Made by a program: the position numbers and the translations under genes | Source: Emiliania huxleyi CCMP1516 | Lineage: Eukaryota; Haptophyta; Isochrysidales; Noelaerhabdaceae | NCBI RefSeq assembly: GCF_000372725.1 | Contig: NW_005197505.1 | Location: 1,807 to 25,950 of the forward strand | DNA: 24,144 nt | Reading direction: 5' to 3' | The notes under the pieces: generated by a model | Databases searched by the model: none | What the model saw: the letters and a program-made list of their open reading frames with translations, nothing else | Told to the model about the DNA's origin: nothing | Part shown: positions 9,660 through 18,558 of the stretch, in pieces | Layout: each line of letters begins with the position of its first letter | Position numbering within the stretch: the first letter of the stretch is position 1

Positions 9660-12009
9660 CTACAGCTCTGGCCCCGGCGCCTGCGCGTCGTAGACCGCCT
9701 CCCATGCAGTCCTCTTGAAGTTGTCTCTGAACCCATCGCGCTCGCGGACCTCTCGCTTCAGCCGCGCGACGCCGCCGACGACGGCGGCTCGCACCTCGTC
9801 GTACCTGTGGACGGGAGCGGGTGGCGAGGTCGGGGCGAGGACCCGCAGCCCGGACCGCTCAATGCCAGCGCACACGCTCGCGCAAGTCTCGCGGTCGGAG
9901 GGCTCGACGCCGGTCAGGTCGACGGGCGCCCCAAAGAGGAAGTAGTGCCTCTGCGGCGTCAGAGCGCCGACGGGGGGCACAAAGACGTCGCCGGGGACGA
10001 AGGAGGGCAGCGTGCCGACCCGCTGCCGGAAGAAGTCACCGACGAGCGGCGCACTGAGGAGCTCGTCCGAGTCGAGCGCGAGGGAGAAGGACTCGTCCCC
10101 GCCGAGGCCAGAGAAGGGGACCTACGTGCCACGGCAGGGGGCGTCGGGAGCACCGCCCGGCCGCCGCCTCCTCCGCGCACCGGCGGGAGGCGCGATTGTG
10201 GCGTTGACGCGCGCGGCCAGCCGCACGAAGTCGGCGTCCTCGCCCCAGAAGAGGCGATACTGCTCCCCCTTGCGCTTGAAGACCTGCCGGCCGGAAGGGC
10301 GGCGGGTGAGCCCGCTCCGCCCCTGCGCGGGCGCGCCGCCCTCGTTTTGCCCGGCCACCTCGCGAGCTCCGCCCGGGAAGAGGAGCACGCACTCCCCTCT
10401 GGCGAGCGCCTGCCGCAGGCGCGGGGCGAGGTCGGCACCGGGAGAGCGGCGGGCTCCGCATCCTCGCGACGGCGCGCCGCGTATAAGCCGCGGGCGGAGA
10501 CCTTTGTGGCTCCGAAGCGCTCGAAGGTTGCGGCCGTGCCGGGCAGCGGGTAGGGCAAGGGAGCGAGCGGCGACTCGGAGGCGAGCAGGGGCGGGAAGAC
10601 CATCGGCCGCAGCAGCCTGTCTCGCTCGCGCAGAAGCTCTTCGACGAGGAGAGGCCTGCGGGGCACCGGGGGGGGGGGGGGTGGAGCGGCGGGGCGGGGC
10701 GCGCTGCGCCGCTGCGTCCGGGCGGCCCGTCGAAGCCGAAGAGCTGATGGTTACCCACGAAGAGGACGGGCGAGCCGGCGGCGGGCAGCGCCAGCCCAAG
10801 CACGCCGCGCTCGAGCGCCCCGTCGGCGCGGACCGTGTAAAAGAGGGGCGAGAAGAGGCGGCGCATGCCCTGGAGCCACACCTCGAAGGGCGAGGCGGGG
10901 GACGGGTCCACCGACGCGGCCGCGGCCGCAGGCTGCGGGCGTAGCGGTGGCGGCGGCGGCGGCAGCGGCGGCGGCGGCGGCGGCGTCTCGCCGCCCTCCG
11001 CCTCGCTCGCCTCCGCCGCCACCCTCTCCGCCGCCTCGGCCGCCTCGCGCCGCCGCCCAGCGTGCGCCCGCTGCACTGCGCTCAGCACGCCGCTTTGCGC
11101 CAGCTCTAGCCGCAGGTTGAGCGAGCGAGCGTCGTCGAGGCAGGCGTGGCCCGCGGACGGCAGCAGCTTGCGCACCGAGCCGGGCAGCCGCTGCTGCAGG
11201 CGCGACGTCTCGGCGGGCGAAGCGAGGACCAAGTCCCGCCCGCCCGCGAGCAGCAGCGTGCTCGATGCCGGGGCGCGCCCTCCCGCCGCGAGGCGCCCGT
11301 TGACCGCCGCGCTGCCCTTGCGCAGGTGCTCCTCGAGCCGCCACGCAAGGGCCTCTGCAGGGAGGGCGTCGGCGAGCGCCCCGCTGGCGGAGAGCACCGC
11401 GGCGGGAGAGGGCAGGAGCGGAGGCGGGCCCGTCGTGGCGTCCTCGCCGACGATGGAGCGAAACCAGTCCCGCTTGCCGAAGAGCGGCGTGACCGCGTAC
11501 GGCGCCGCGCGGTACACGCCTCTCGGCAGCCGGGGCAGCAGCGGCGCGAGCGTCGAGAGCGCGCTGCCCGCGTAGCCAGTGGCGGGGTTCACGAGGCAGA
11601 GTCCGTCCACCGCGTCCGGCGCGCGATAGGCGAGTCCAAGGGCCGCCACGGCGCCGGTCGACTCGCCCACGAGAAGCGTGCCTCGGCCGGCGGCGGTGTC
11701 GCCCAGGAAGGACTCGCAGCCGCTCAGCACGTCGCCAAAGGAGGAGCGATCCGCGGGCGCAAAGGAGAGCGCGTGCACCTCGAAGCTCGACGCGAGGCGC
11801 GGCCACTGCGTGGCGCCCGCGCTGCCGGTGCCGTCGATGCCGGGCAGAAAGAGCAGCACGGGCAGCTCCGGCCGCTCGGGCGTGAGCCGCCGGAAGGCAA
11901 AGTCGCGGGGAGAGGCGGCGGCCAGGCTGCAGCGGGGAGAGCGGCGCGGCCGTTCGTGCGTCCGGTGCGGCGGCGACCACGCGGTGGGCTGCGGGACGAG
12001 GCAGAGCAT
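9660..12009 (-). CDS. Phytyl ester synthase / diacylglycerol acyltransferase-like protein
   Basis: Six exons: 12009-10727, 10655-10478, 10409-10359, 10283-10194, 10121-9874 and 9804-9660. They splice to 1995 nt, 664 residues plus stop. Introns are 71, 68, 75, 72 and 69 nt; the first, second and fourth start with GC, the others with GT, and all end AG. The N-terminal half is an alpha/beta hydrolase: LPGIDGTG oxyanion region, nucleophile S117 in GESTG, D259 in GGRDLVL and H288 in SAGHAC. After a poly-Pro linker (343-365) comes an LPLAT/DAGAT acyltransferase: GNHQLFGFD (H421), GATKVSARGLYA, VLLFPGGARE, KRKGEQYRLFWGEDADF and NATIVPF. This two-domain order is that of plant chloroplast PES1/PES2, which esterify phytol and diacylglycerol with acyl groups from galactolipids; length is close to that family. 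Plastid location is expected from the family, but the N-terminus (MLCLVPQPTAW then Arg/Ser-rich) is not a clear leader. Confidence 0.9.
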
Positions 12010-13018
12010 CCTACTGGGCGCGATGCCACAGGCCGAAGCATGCCCACTGCGGAATTCGCGGCCGTTTCAGTTTCCTTTTTGCGCTATTTAAAGAGTGGGC
12101 GTGCATGTACATAGCGAGAGAGAGAGAGAGAGAGAGAGATGGTCTTCACGCCGGTGGGAGGCACCGAGGCGTCTTGGACGCTCAGCTCTACCTTAAGCTC
12201 CTGAGGGGCGCGTGGTTGTAACCACGTAGTATGACTACAGCCCACCACAGACACCCTCCCCCACTCCTCACGTGTGTTAACACCCTCACCCTCTCCTCTC
12301 TCCTCTCTCTCTCTCTCTCTCTCCTCTCTCTCCTCTTGTCTGTGCTGTCTGCCTGACTCAGGCACTCAATCTGCCGATGCGTGATTGTGTGTGGGCTGCT
12401 CCGAGGGGGCCCTCTGTGCGATCCGACGGGTAGGGGGGCTGTGCCCGGGCGGTGTCCGGTGTGGAGTCCCCTTCTGATCCCGCCTGGGATGTTGGGTGTG
12501 AGGTTGTGGCGGCTTCGATCCCAAGGGGGGGAGCTGATCCCACTCAATAACCAACTCTCAGGGGCAGTAGGTGGGCGAGCTTCAGGCACGCTCATCTCGA
12601 TCGTCAAGACGTTGCTACGCGCGGTCTTCCGCGGGGGGAGCTGCGTCGACGGGTGCGGGACCGCGGCGCAGCCAGTGCCGTGGCGATGCCTCCGGCTGTT
12701 TGCGGCGGGCGGCTTGCTGCTCGCTGCGATGGCGAAAAAACTCGTCTCGCCACACGCCAAGGGCTTATGCTCTGGCGAGACGTGAGGCGCATGCGCCCAG
12801 GAGGGGAGGGGGCATGTGTAACGACACTGCTAGAGATGCCTTTCGGGGCCCAGAGATAAAACTTCTGTGATGCCATGCGTGACCTAGTAGTGTCCCCAGC
12901 TATGGGCGTGTCCACGTTGGAGCCAGGTGTGGTGTGGGCGCGAGAATAGCTCCGCCGTTCATGGAGGCAACCGATGCGAGTCGACTGGTGTGTGTCGTCG
13001 TGGTTTCGTATCAAGAAT
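12010..13018. other. Intergenic region upstream of the acyltransferase gene
   Basis: This contains the probable promoter of the minus-strand acyltransferase. It has a pure (GA)12 at 12116-12139, a pyrimidine/CT-rich block at about 12291-12336, and a perfect 7-bp stem at 12211-12226 (CGTGGTT GT AACCACG). Open frames at 12381-12785 (plus) and 12188-12760 (minus) start without ATG and lack family features, so they are not called. CATGTACATAGCG at 12104-12116 recurs exactly at 13032-13044. Confidence 0.5.
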
Positions 13019-13048
13019 TCTCTCTCTCTCTCATGTACATAGCGCGAC

Positions 13049-13125
13049 TTTAGCGCAAATTTAGCGCAAATTTAGTACATATTTAACACATATGTAGCAC
13101 ATATTTAGCACATATTTAGTGTGTT
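13049..13125 (+). repeat. Left array of 11-bp TTTAGCGCAAA units
   Basis: Six units in strict 11-bp register begin at 13049, 13060, 13071, 13082, 13093 and 13104, with a partial seventh. The first two are perfect TTTAGCGCAAA and later ones drift to TTTAGCACATA. Further TTTAG motifs at irregular spacing continue to about 13235. Confidence 0.9.
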
Positions 13126-13542
13126 TTATCTCCAATTTAGCGCCACATTTATTTAGTTCACTTTAGGTGCGAGCAGCTGCAGTACATTTTAGTGTGGGTC
13201 CCGCATCTTTAGTGCGGGCACGCATTCTTTAGTACGGCTTCCCGGCCACACCACAGGCCACAGCTAGCCAGGGCCGCGTGCTTTGCTCTCGATTGCTCCT
13301 TGGCTGCCAAGAATGCACCAACCACAGGAGATGCCTGGCCCCTGCCCTCATGACCCAAAGGCAGGCTCCCAGTGAGGCTAGAAATACATACAGCCCTCCA
13401 GAGCAAGATCTCCCCCGACTGAGCACAGGCACAGCAGACAGCACCGATTCCCGAGAGGAGGACAAGCACAGTTGAATGCGCCACCGCAAGCAGCACCTCC
13501 GACCGCACAACCCATGCTGTGCCCGTGACCATCTTCAGGAGT

Positions 13543-13580
13543 GCGGGTGGGCAAGCCCTAAAACGGCGGGAGGGGTAGGG
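13543..13580 (+). repeat. Left arm of perfect 38-bp inverted repeat
   Basis: These 38 bases are the exact reverse complement of 15478-15515. They lie between the left 11-bp array and the G-rich minisatellite. Confidence 0.95.
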
Positions 13581-14225
13581 GTGCCGCTGTAGGGGTGTGG
13601 AGGGGTCGGGAGGGCGGGAGTGTGGACCGTGACCTAAAAAGCCCTCCACCGATAGAGGTGTCAGGCGGCAGGGCCCAGGAGGGGTGGGGGCTTGGAGGGC
13701 TGGCCAAAAGCGAGGCGTAGGAGGGGTCCAGTGGGCTAGAGAGGGCTGGAGGGGTCGGAGGGGGCTAGAGGGGCCGGAGGGGCTGTGCGGATGGAGGGGT
13801 CTGGAGGGGTCTGGAGGGCTCGGGGGGCTTGGAGGGCTCGGAGGGTGTCGTCCGGCAAGAGGGTCCCTAGCGCGAGGGGTGGGGCTCGGGAGGGGTGGAG
13901 AGCTCGGAGGGCTCGGAGGGCTCGGAGGGCAGAGAGGCACGAGGGTGGCGCTGGAGGGCTCGGGAGGGCTCGGGAGGGCTCATGAGGGATGGAGTGCCCG
14001 GAGGGCTCGGAGGGGCGAGCCACCGAGCCGGGCTCGGGGGGCTCGGAGGGCTCGGAGGGGTCGGAGGGCTCGGAGGGGTCGGAGGGCTCGGAGGGCCTGG
14101 AGGGCTCGCGGAGGGGTGTGGAGGGGTCGGAGGGGTCGGAGGGGTCGGAGGGGTCGGAGGGGTCGGAGGGGTCGGAGGGGTCGGAGGGGTGTGGAGGGGT
14201 GTGGAGGGCTCGGAGGGCTCGGTTA
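13560..14225 (+). repeat. G-rich 9-bp minisatellite
   Basis: This is a degenerate array of GGAGGGCTC and GGAGGGGTC units, with seven perfect GGAGGGGTC copies at 14120-14182. Long open frames here (EGSEGS one way, PSDPSDP the other) are by-products of the 9-bp period. The dense G runs could form quadruplexes. Confidence 0.9.
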
Positions 14226-14780
14226 AAGATACCTGCAGGCATACGGAAGTGGTGCAATACACATCATGAGGCGTTTCCGTGGTGTCCGTGCGCGGACGGC
14301 CCGGGGAGCCTGCGGCGCTATTTCAACCTGCCCCGACGGAGTCTCTCGATACGGCGCGCGGCGGCGCCGCACCCAGCAAGCTGGGGCTGCTCCTTACGGA
14401 CTCGTCGCTGCGCTCCTCAAGGCAAACACGAAGCGCGTTTGGTATTCGAAATACCTGGGGTTTCCGCTAAAACGGAAGCGCCACAGCCCCTCCAGACACA
14501 CACTCATATGGAGCTCCTCGCTCGCCCGCCTGGCGGCGGCAGCGGCCATGGCGACGCTGACGGCGGCGGCACTCGTGGCGGTGACACTCGTGGCCGCGGC
14601 GGCGCCTGGGCAGCAGAGAGAGCTGTCGCTGCAGTGCTGGCGGCAGCTGGCGGCGGCGGCTGGGGGCGGCGGCTGGCGGCGACATTGCTGGCGGCAGCCA
14701 TGCGGGGGCGGCGCTGCTGTGGCGGCGAGGCGGCGGCGTTGCAGCGCCCTGCCGCAGCAGGCCCGCCCGGATAGGACTGG

Positions 14781-14834
14781 CAGTCTGCCGGCGCGGCCGG
14801 CGCATTCGAATGCGCCCGCCGCGCCGGCAGACTG
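14781..14834. repeat. 54-bp near-perfect palindrome
   Basis: The sequence reads the same on both strands around the centre 14807/14808 (ATTCGAAT), with one mismatched pair. It has no loop, so it could extrude as a cruciform or mark a recombination point. It lies in the unique middle of the foldback-like element. Confidence 0.9.
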
Positions 14835-14964
14835 TTGGATGGCCACAGTCGCGAACGTGGGTGAAGTCGTGCGGCGCAGAGACCAGCTCATTCGCCGTCG
14901 CCGGTCCCTCGATCACGGGCGCCGTCGCCGTTGACCCGCGTCCATGGGCGGCAGCAGGCCTGCA

Positions 14965-15470
14965 GCCCTCCAGCCCTCTACGACCCCTCCGACCCCTCTA
15001 CAGCTGTAGCCCTCTCGTGGCGGGCACTCTCGGAAGCTCCGCGCCATTCTTTTTTGCGACCCCTCCCGGAGGCCCTTCCGACCCCTCTCGAGCCCTCCCG
15101 CCACGAAGATCCTCCCTTTGTCCGACCGTCCCTCCGAGCCCACCCGGCGCCCGAGCCCTCTTGCCTATCACCCGAGCTCGGGGGGGCGGCGAGCCCTCCT
15201 GGACCCCACCACCCCTCCCGCCTCGCCCAGCCCTCCTGACCCCTCTCCCCGGTGGACCGCTCCACCCTCCCAGCGCGCTAGCCCTATGGGACCCTGTGGA
15301 GCCCTCCCGACGCCGATCCGACGGGGACCCCTCCAGCCCTGTGGGCTGGCGAGCCCTCCGGTCGGAGGGGTGGAAGTGGGAGGGCTCGAGGACGGACCCC
15401 TCTCGCTCCGGGAGGGTGGAGGGGTGGAGGGTGGAGGGGTGGAGGGGTGGTTGAGCCCTCTAGCTCTATC
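14965..15470 (-). repeat. Degenerate C-rich counterpart of the minisatellite
   Basis: CCCTCC, GACCCCTC and AGCCCTCC motifs recur on the plus strand, the reverse complement of the GGAGGG minisatellite on the left arm. They are less regular and mixed with other sequence, and the stretch 15361-15452 returns to GGAGGGGTGG on the plus strand. Confidence 0.6.
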
Positions 15471-15477
15471 GATATAG

Positions 15478-15515
15478 CCCTACCCCTCCCGCCGTTTTAG
15501 GGCTTGCCCACCCGC
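15478..15515 (-). repeat. Right arm of perfect 38-bp inverted repeat
   Basis: Exact reverse complement of 13543-13580. It is followed by non-repetitive sequence and then the right 11-bp array. Confidence 0.95.
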
Positions 15516-15784
15516 TATGATCTTCAGACTTCACGCCCCGCTGCCGGCAAACGTTTTGCCGCTCGGCGCACGGCGGGCCCGGAGGCTGATATCAGCTGAA
15601 AAACCTTCGTTCGTTCGGTTGGGGATGGGACGGACAGGAAAGTTTTTGCGAGTGGGCAGGAGACTGCAGGGGGAGAGGGGGAGGGAGGCCCAGCGAGGGG
15701 CTGCGGCTGGATCCTAGTGCGCGGCAGGTGCGCGGCTGGACTAAAGACGCACTAAACGTAAACCTCGCTAAATCTAGATGTAAA

Positions 15785-15873
15785 GTCGCAGTGAACTCGC
15801 GCTAAATTTGCGCTGAATTCGCGGTAAATTTCCGGTAAATTTGCGCTAAATTCGCGCTAAATTTCGCGCTAAA
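15785..15873 (-). repeat. Right array of 11-bp units, inverted
   Basis: Units begin at 15785, 15796, 15807, 15818, 15829, 15840 and 15851 (11 bp each), with a 12-bp eighth at 15862. On the minus strand they read TTTAGCGCGAA, TTTAGCGCAAA or TTTACCGGAAA, the same family as the left array. Looser ACTAAA-containing units continue to about 15920. Confidence 0.9.
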
Positions 15874-15948
15874 GTGCACTAAAGATGCAGTAGATAAACA
15901 CTTCACACCGCACTAAATTTACACAAACAAAATCTCTCTCTCTCTCTC

Positions 15949-16470
15949 AATTTAGACCCAGGCGCCCTCCTTTTCTTGTTAGGTGGCGGGATTCAGATCA
16001 CAGAGAGAGCAGCAAACACTAACATTTACACCTAGTACTAACATTTTCTGCCCCGGTGAGTTGTTCCCCGGGGTGCAGTGGGCCCCGAGTTTGAAAAGCA
16101 GAAAAGGGCGACGGACGCTTGCGTCCTAGCCTCCAACAACGCCTCCCCGACCCGGAGGGGCCCCCGGAGGGATGCTCAACCGCTCCACCCACACGGTCCT
16201 CTTCCGAGGCGCACATACTGCTTTTCTTTTCCTTTGTTCATGTCTCAAATTCTGCATCGGAACTCGATGTGTGGGTAGAGGTGCGGGCCAAAGCCGCCGC
16301 GTGTATTCCCATCTTCATCGCCGCACCAAGGTGTCATCGCCGCCTGCCGCCGTTCTCTCTCCACCTACCGCTCCTCCCCCTCTCCACCTACCCCTCTTGT
16401 CCCCTCTTCACCTCATCACCTCTTGACCTCTCACACCCCCCTTCGCCGTCCGCAGACGCAATATTGAACG
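15949..16470. other. Intergenic region with pyrimidine-rich tract
   Basis: No gene is seen. A strongly pyrimidine-biased segment at about 16355-16445 ends in GTCCGCAG (16448-16455), which resembles a splice acceptor. It may therefore be an intron end or the 5' leader of the small ORF that follows. Confidence 0.45.
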
Positions 16471-16743
16471 ATGAGCCCTCCCGCCGTCGCCCGTGCCCGC
16501 CTCAACGCGCTGTGGCAGGGTGCCGGCCGTGCCCACGCGAGCGCGCAGGCGGCCCGCTTCTCCAACAGCATGCAGGGCGGCGTCGGCGCGGCGCCGTCCT
16601 TCATGAGCGCTCGCGAGGCGACCTTCTTCCGCCAAGCGCAGCAGTTCAAGGGCGCCGGGGTGCACCTCTCGATCAATTCCCCGCTCCGGGGCTGCGGGCG
16701 GAGCGGCTGGGCACGGGGGTCCGAGCTCGGGCGGGCGCAGTAG
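16471..16743 (+). CDS. Small unrecognised ORF, possibly organelle-targeted
   Basis: Ninety codons run from the ATG at 16471 to TAG at 16741-16743. The N-terminal half (MSPPAVARARLNALWQGAGR, then AHASAQAARFSNSMQGG) is rich in Ala, Arg and Ser and nearly free of acidic residues, as in mitochondrial presequences. The middle (SAREATFFRQAQQFKGAGVH) could be an amphipathic helix. The last 20 residues look less protein-like, so an intron near 16685 or a different end is possible. A pyrimidine tract and acceptor-like CAG lie just upstream. The gene converges on the TPR gene at 17033-18099. No family is recognised. Confidence 0.45.
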   Translation: MSPPAVARARLNALWQGAGRAHASAQAARFSNSMQGGVGAAPSFMSAREATFFRQAQQFKGAGVHLSINSPLRGCGRSGWARGSELGRAQ

Positions 16744-17032
16744 GTCAACCCCCCTGCCCATATTCTAGGAACGCCCTGCCGCATAGTTGCGCGGGCCGCC
16801 TTGTGGACCTCTCGTGTCACCTGTCTCCACCTTGACCTCTGCTGAAGAAGCCGGTGTGTGTCTTGTACCTTTGTGCCTTGAAACCTCGGAAAGCGTGGTA
16901 GTCCTTTCTCCGCCCCGGGATCGAACCGCGGCGACATACACATCTCTCCTTTTGATATATAGCCCGATAGCGGTCATACAGAGAGCGGCCGAGCGAGAGC
17001 GCCGTCAATCCCCGCCCCGCTTTCCCCCGGCG

Positions 17033-18099
17033 TCACGCCGCCTCTCCCCCCTCCGCCTCGGCCAGCACCTCCCGCAGCTGAGGCAGCCACTCCGCCTGCT
17101 CGGCCGGGGCCCACTCCGACTGCAACCACTCGAGCGCTCCGCTCGCCTCCTCGCGCGCGAGGTCGACCTCGCCGGCGCACAACGCCGCGGTCGCGAGCAG
17201 GTACCGCACCTCCGCAGAGTCGTCGTCCTGCGCGCCGGGGGACTGACAGTCAGCCCACGCCCCTCCCTCCCCTCCCTCCGCCTGCGCCGGCCGCGCGCCT
17301 CGACGCGCGCGCCCTGCAGCAGTTCGAGCGCGTCGCCGTGCCGGTCCACCTCGAGCAGCATCTTTGCGAGCGCCAGTCGCAGCTCCAGCGACGGCATCTC
17401 CACCCCGCCGCCACCCTCCTCCGCCTCCTCAGCGCGCCGCACGACCTCGAGCGCGCGCAGCAGCAGCGGCTCGGCGTCGTCGTACGCCTCCTGGCTCAGC
17501 TTGAGCGATGCGCGCGTCTGGAAGGGCTCAACCACCTGCACCGCCTCGGCAGGCAGGTCCGACACCAGCTGCAGCGCCTCCCCCGTCAGCGCGTCGCACC
17601 GCCCCTCCGCCTCCGGCTCGTCACACAGGTCCGTCAGGTAGAGCTCGGCGGCGGAGCAGAGGCCGACGGCGAGCGCGCACGTCGCCTCGGCCCACGCCGC
17701 CTGCAGCTCCGAGCGCTCGCCGCTCGCCTGCTGCAGCGCCTCCCGCTCCGCTCGCAGCCCCGCCACGCCCTTCTCGAACCAGCCGACCGCCTCGGCGGGC
17801 GAGTCGGAGAGCTGAGCGAGGTACATGTAGCGGCCGGGCGCTCCGGCGGGGCTCAGCTCGATCGAGCGGTGCAGGGCTCTCCCCGCCTCCTCCGCCTCGC
17901 CGCACGTGAGGCACGCCTCGGCCAGCGTGTCCCACGCCAACACGCTGGACGCATCCGCCGAGACGGCCTGCCGGCAGAGCGCCGCCGCGCCGCTCGGGTC
18001 GAGCCGGTCGAGGCTCTCGCGTGCGGACGCGAGCAGCGCCTCGGCGTCCAGCTCGGGCGCCACCGCCTTACCTTTGCCTTTCTTGACCGGCTTGACCAT
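17033..18099 (-). CDS. TPR protein resembling ribosomal protein L4 chaperone Acl4
   Basis: Two exons, 18099-17305 and 17227-17033, are joined across a 77-nt GT-AG intron to give 329 residues. The N-terminus is Lys-rich (MVKPVKKGKGK). TPR-like helix pairs follow at about 16-85 (ALCRQAVSADASSVLAWDTL, ACLTCGEAEEAGRALHRSIE), and more cover 190-300. The segment LYLTDLCDEPEAE (153-165) is the most telling feature: the TDLC-EPEAE block is characteristic of Acl4-type proteins, which hold newly made Rpl4 during ribosome assembly. Exon 2 continues the fold (DDDSAEVRYLLATAALCAG) and ends in an acidic tail (EVLAEAEGGEAA). Reading through without splicing gives an Arg-rich non-protein tail, which supports the intron. 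The gene is divergent from the GH5 gene, ATG to ATG 459 bp apart. The TPR assignment is secure; the Acl4 orthology rests on one motif and overall layout. Confidence 0.82.
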
Positions 18100-18558
18100 T
18101 GGCTAAAGTGTACTCGGCTGGAACGCGGAACGCGAGCACTAAAGAAACCATTAAGCACCCGGCGCGCACCGCGCTGCGAGTCGTGTGTCAGGAGCAGGAG
18201 AGCCCCACCTGTGCCCCTGATCGTCCTTCCAAAATCCTGCTCGTGCAGGTGTGGACCCTGTCCTCCTCCCCTATCCCTCGTTTGGGTTATTTGTTTTCTT
18301 TCTTTCTTTCCTACGAGACTGTACGTATCTCTCTCTCTCTCTGTACGTAAGAGCCAGAAAGAAAGAAAACAGACAATCCAAGGGAGGGATGGGAGGACGG
18401 CACGCCGCCACCTCACAGGGATTTTAAGAGCCAAAAAAGAAAGAAAGAAAACAGACAACCCAAGGGAGAGGCATACACGACAAAAGGAAATCGCATTCTT
18501 TTTTAAGAAAACTCCGCTCCGAGGTGCCCGCCGCGACGGCTATCGTCGTGGCGCGTCT
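18100..18558. promoter_or_regulatory. Shared divergent promoter region between TPR and GH5 genes
   Basis: This 459-bp gap must hold the start regions of both genes. It contains a (TC)n patch at 18329-18341, the purine-rich dispersed repeat at 18359-18424, and a partial second copy of its first half (AAGAAAGAAAACAGACAAC) at about 18442-18470. No TATA box is evident. The promoter role follows from gene orientation only. Confidence 0.5.
18359..18424. repeat. 66-bp dispersed repeat, copy 1
   Basis: This matches 21807-21869 with a 3-base gap and a few substitutions, from AGAAAGAAAACAGA to CACAGGGATTTT. The first 27 bases are repeated again near 18445. It is probably a fragment of a mobile sequence. 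Confidence 0.85.

Larger units (their letters stand above)
13033..15932. mobile_element. Large foldback-like element with inverted 11-bp repeat arrays
   Basis: The two ends carry arrays of the same 11-bp unit in opposite orientation: TTTAGCGCAAA-type on the left (13049-13125) and its reverse complement on the right (15785-15873). Inside these, 13543-13580 and 15478-15515 are a perfect 38-bp inverted repeat. G-rich 9-bp minisatellite follows on the left, with its C-rich counterpart on the right, and the middle (about 14240-14960) holds a 54-bp near-palindrome. Both outer borders touch (TC)n sequence on the same strand (13019-13032 and 15933-15948), as if the unit had inserted into a microsatellite. 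No transposase is recognised, so it would be non-autonomous. The ends are approximate. Confidence 0.55.

Noticed and set aside
10036..10726. Unspliced continuation of the acyltransferase frame
   Set aside because: It loses all acyltransferase motifs, which are recovered exactly by removing five short introns.
12188..12785. Opposing frames upstream of the acyltransferase gene
   Set aside because: Both lack an ATG start and any family feature, and cross simple CT repeats.
13684..14257. Long overlapping frames on both strands reading EGSEGS or PSDPSDP
   Set aside because: They follow directly from the 9-bp minisatellite, which keeps all frames open; no start context or domain.
14266..14934. 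223-codon frame in the middle of the foldback element, considered as a transposase
   Set aside because: Ala/Arg/Gly low-complexity sequence with no DDE, HUH or tyrosine recombinase motif, and it runs through the palindrome.
13021..15950. CRISPR-like reading of the 11-bp and 9-bp repeats
   Set aside because: Units are far too short, have no spacers, and the locus is eukaryotic.
16895..16960. tRNA-like B box on the minus strand (GGTTCGATCCC)
   Set aside because: The T stem has a mismatch, no acceptor or anticodon stem can be formed upstream, and no A box is at the right distance.
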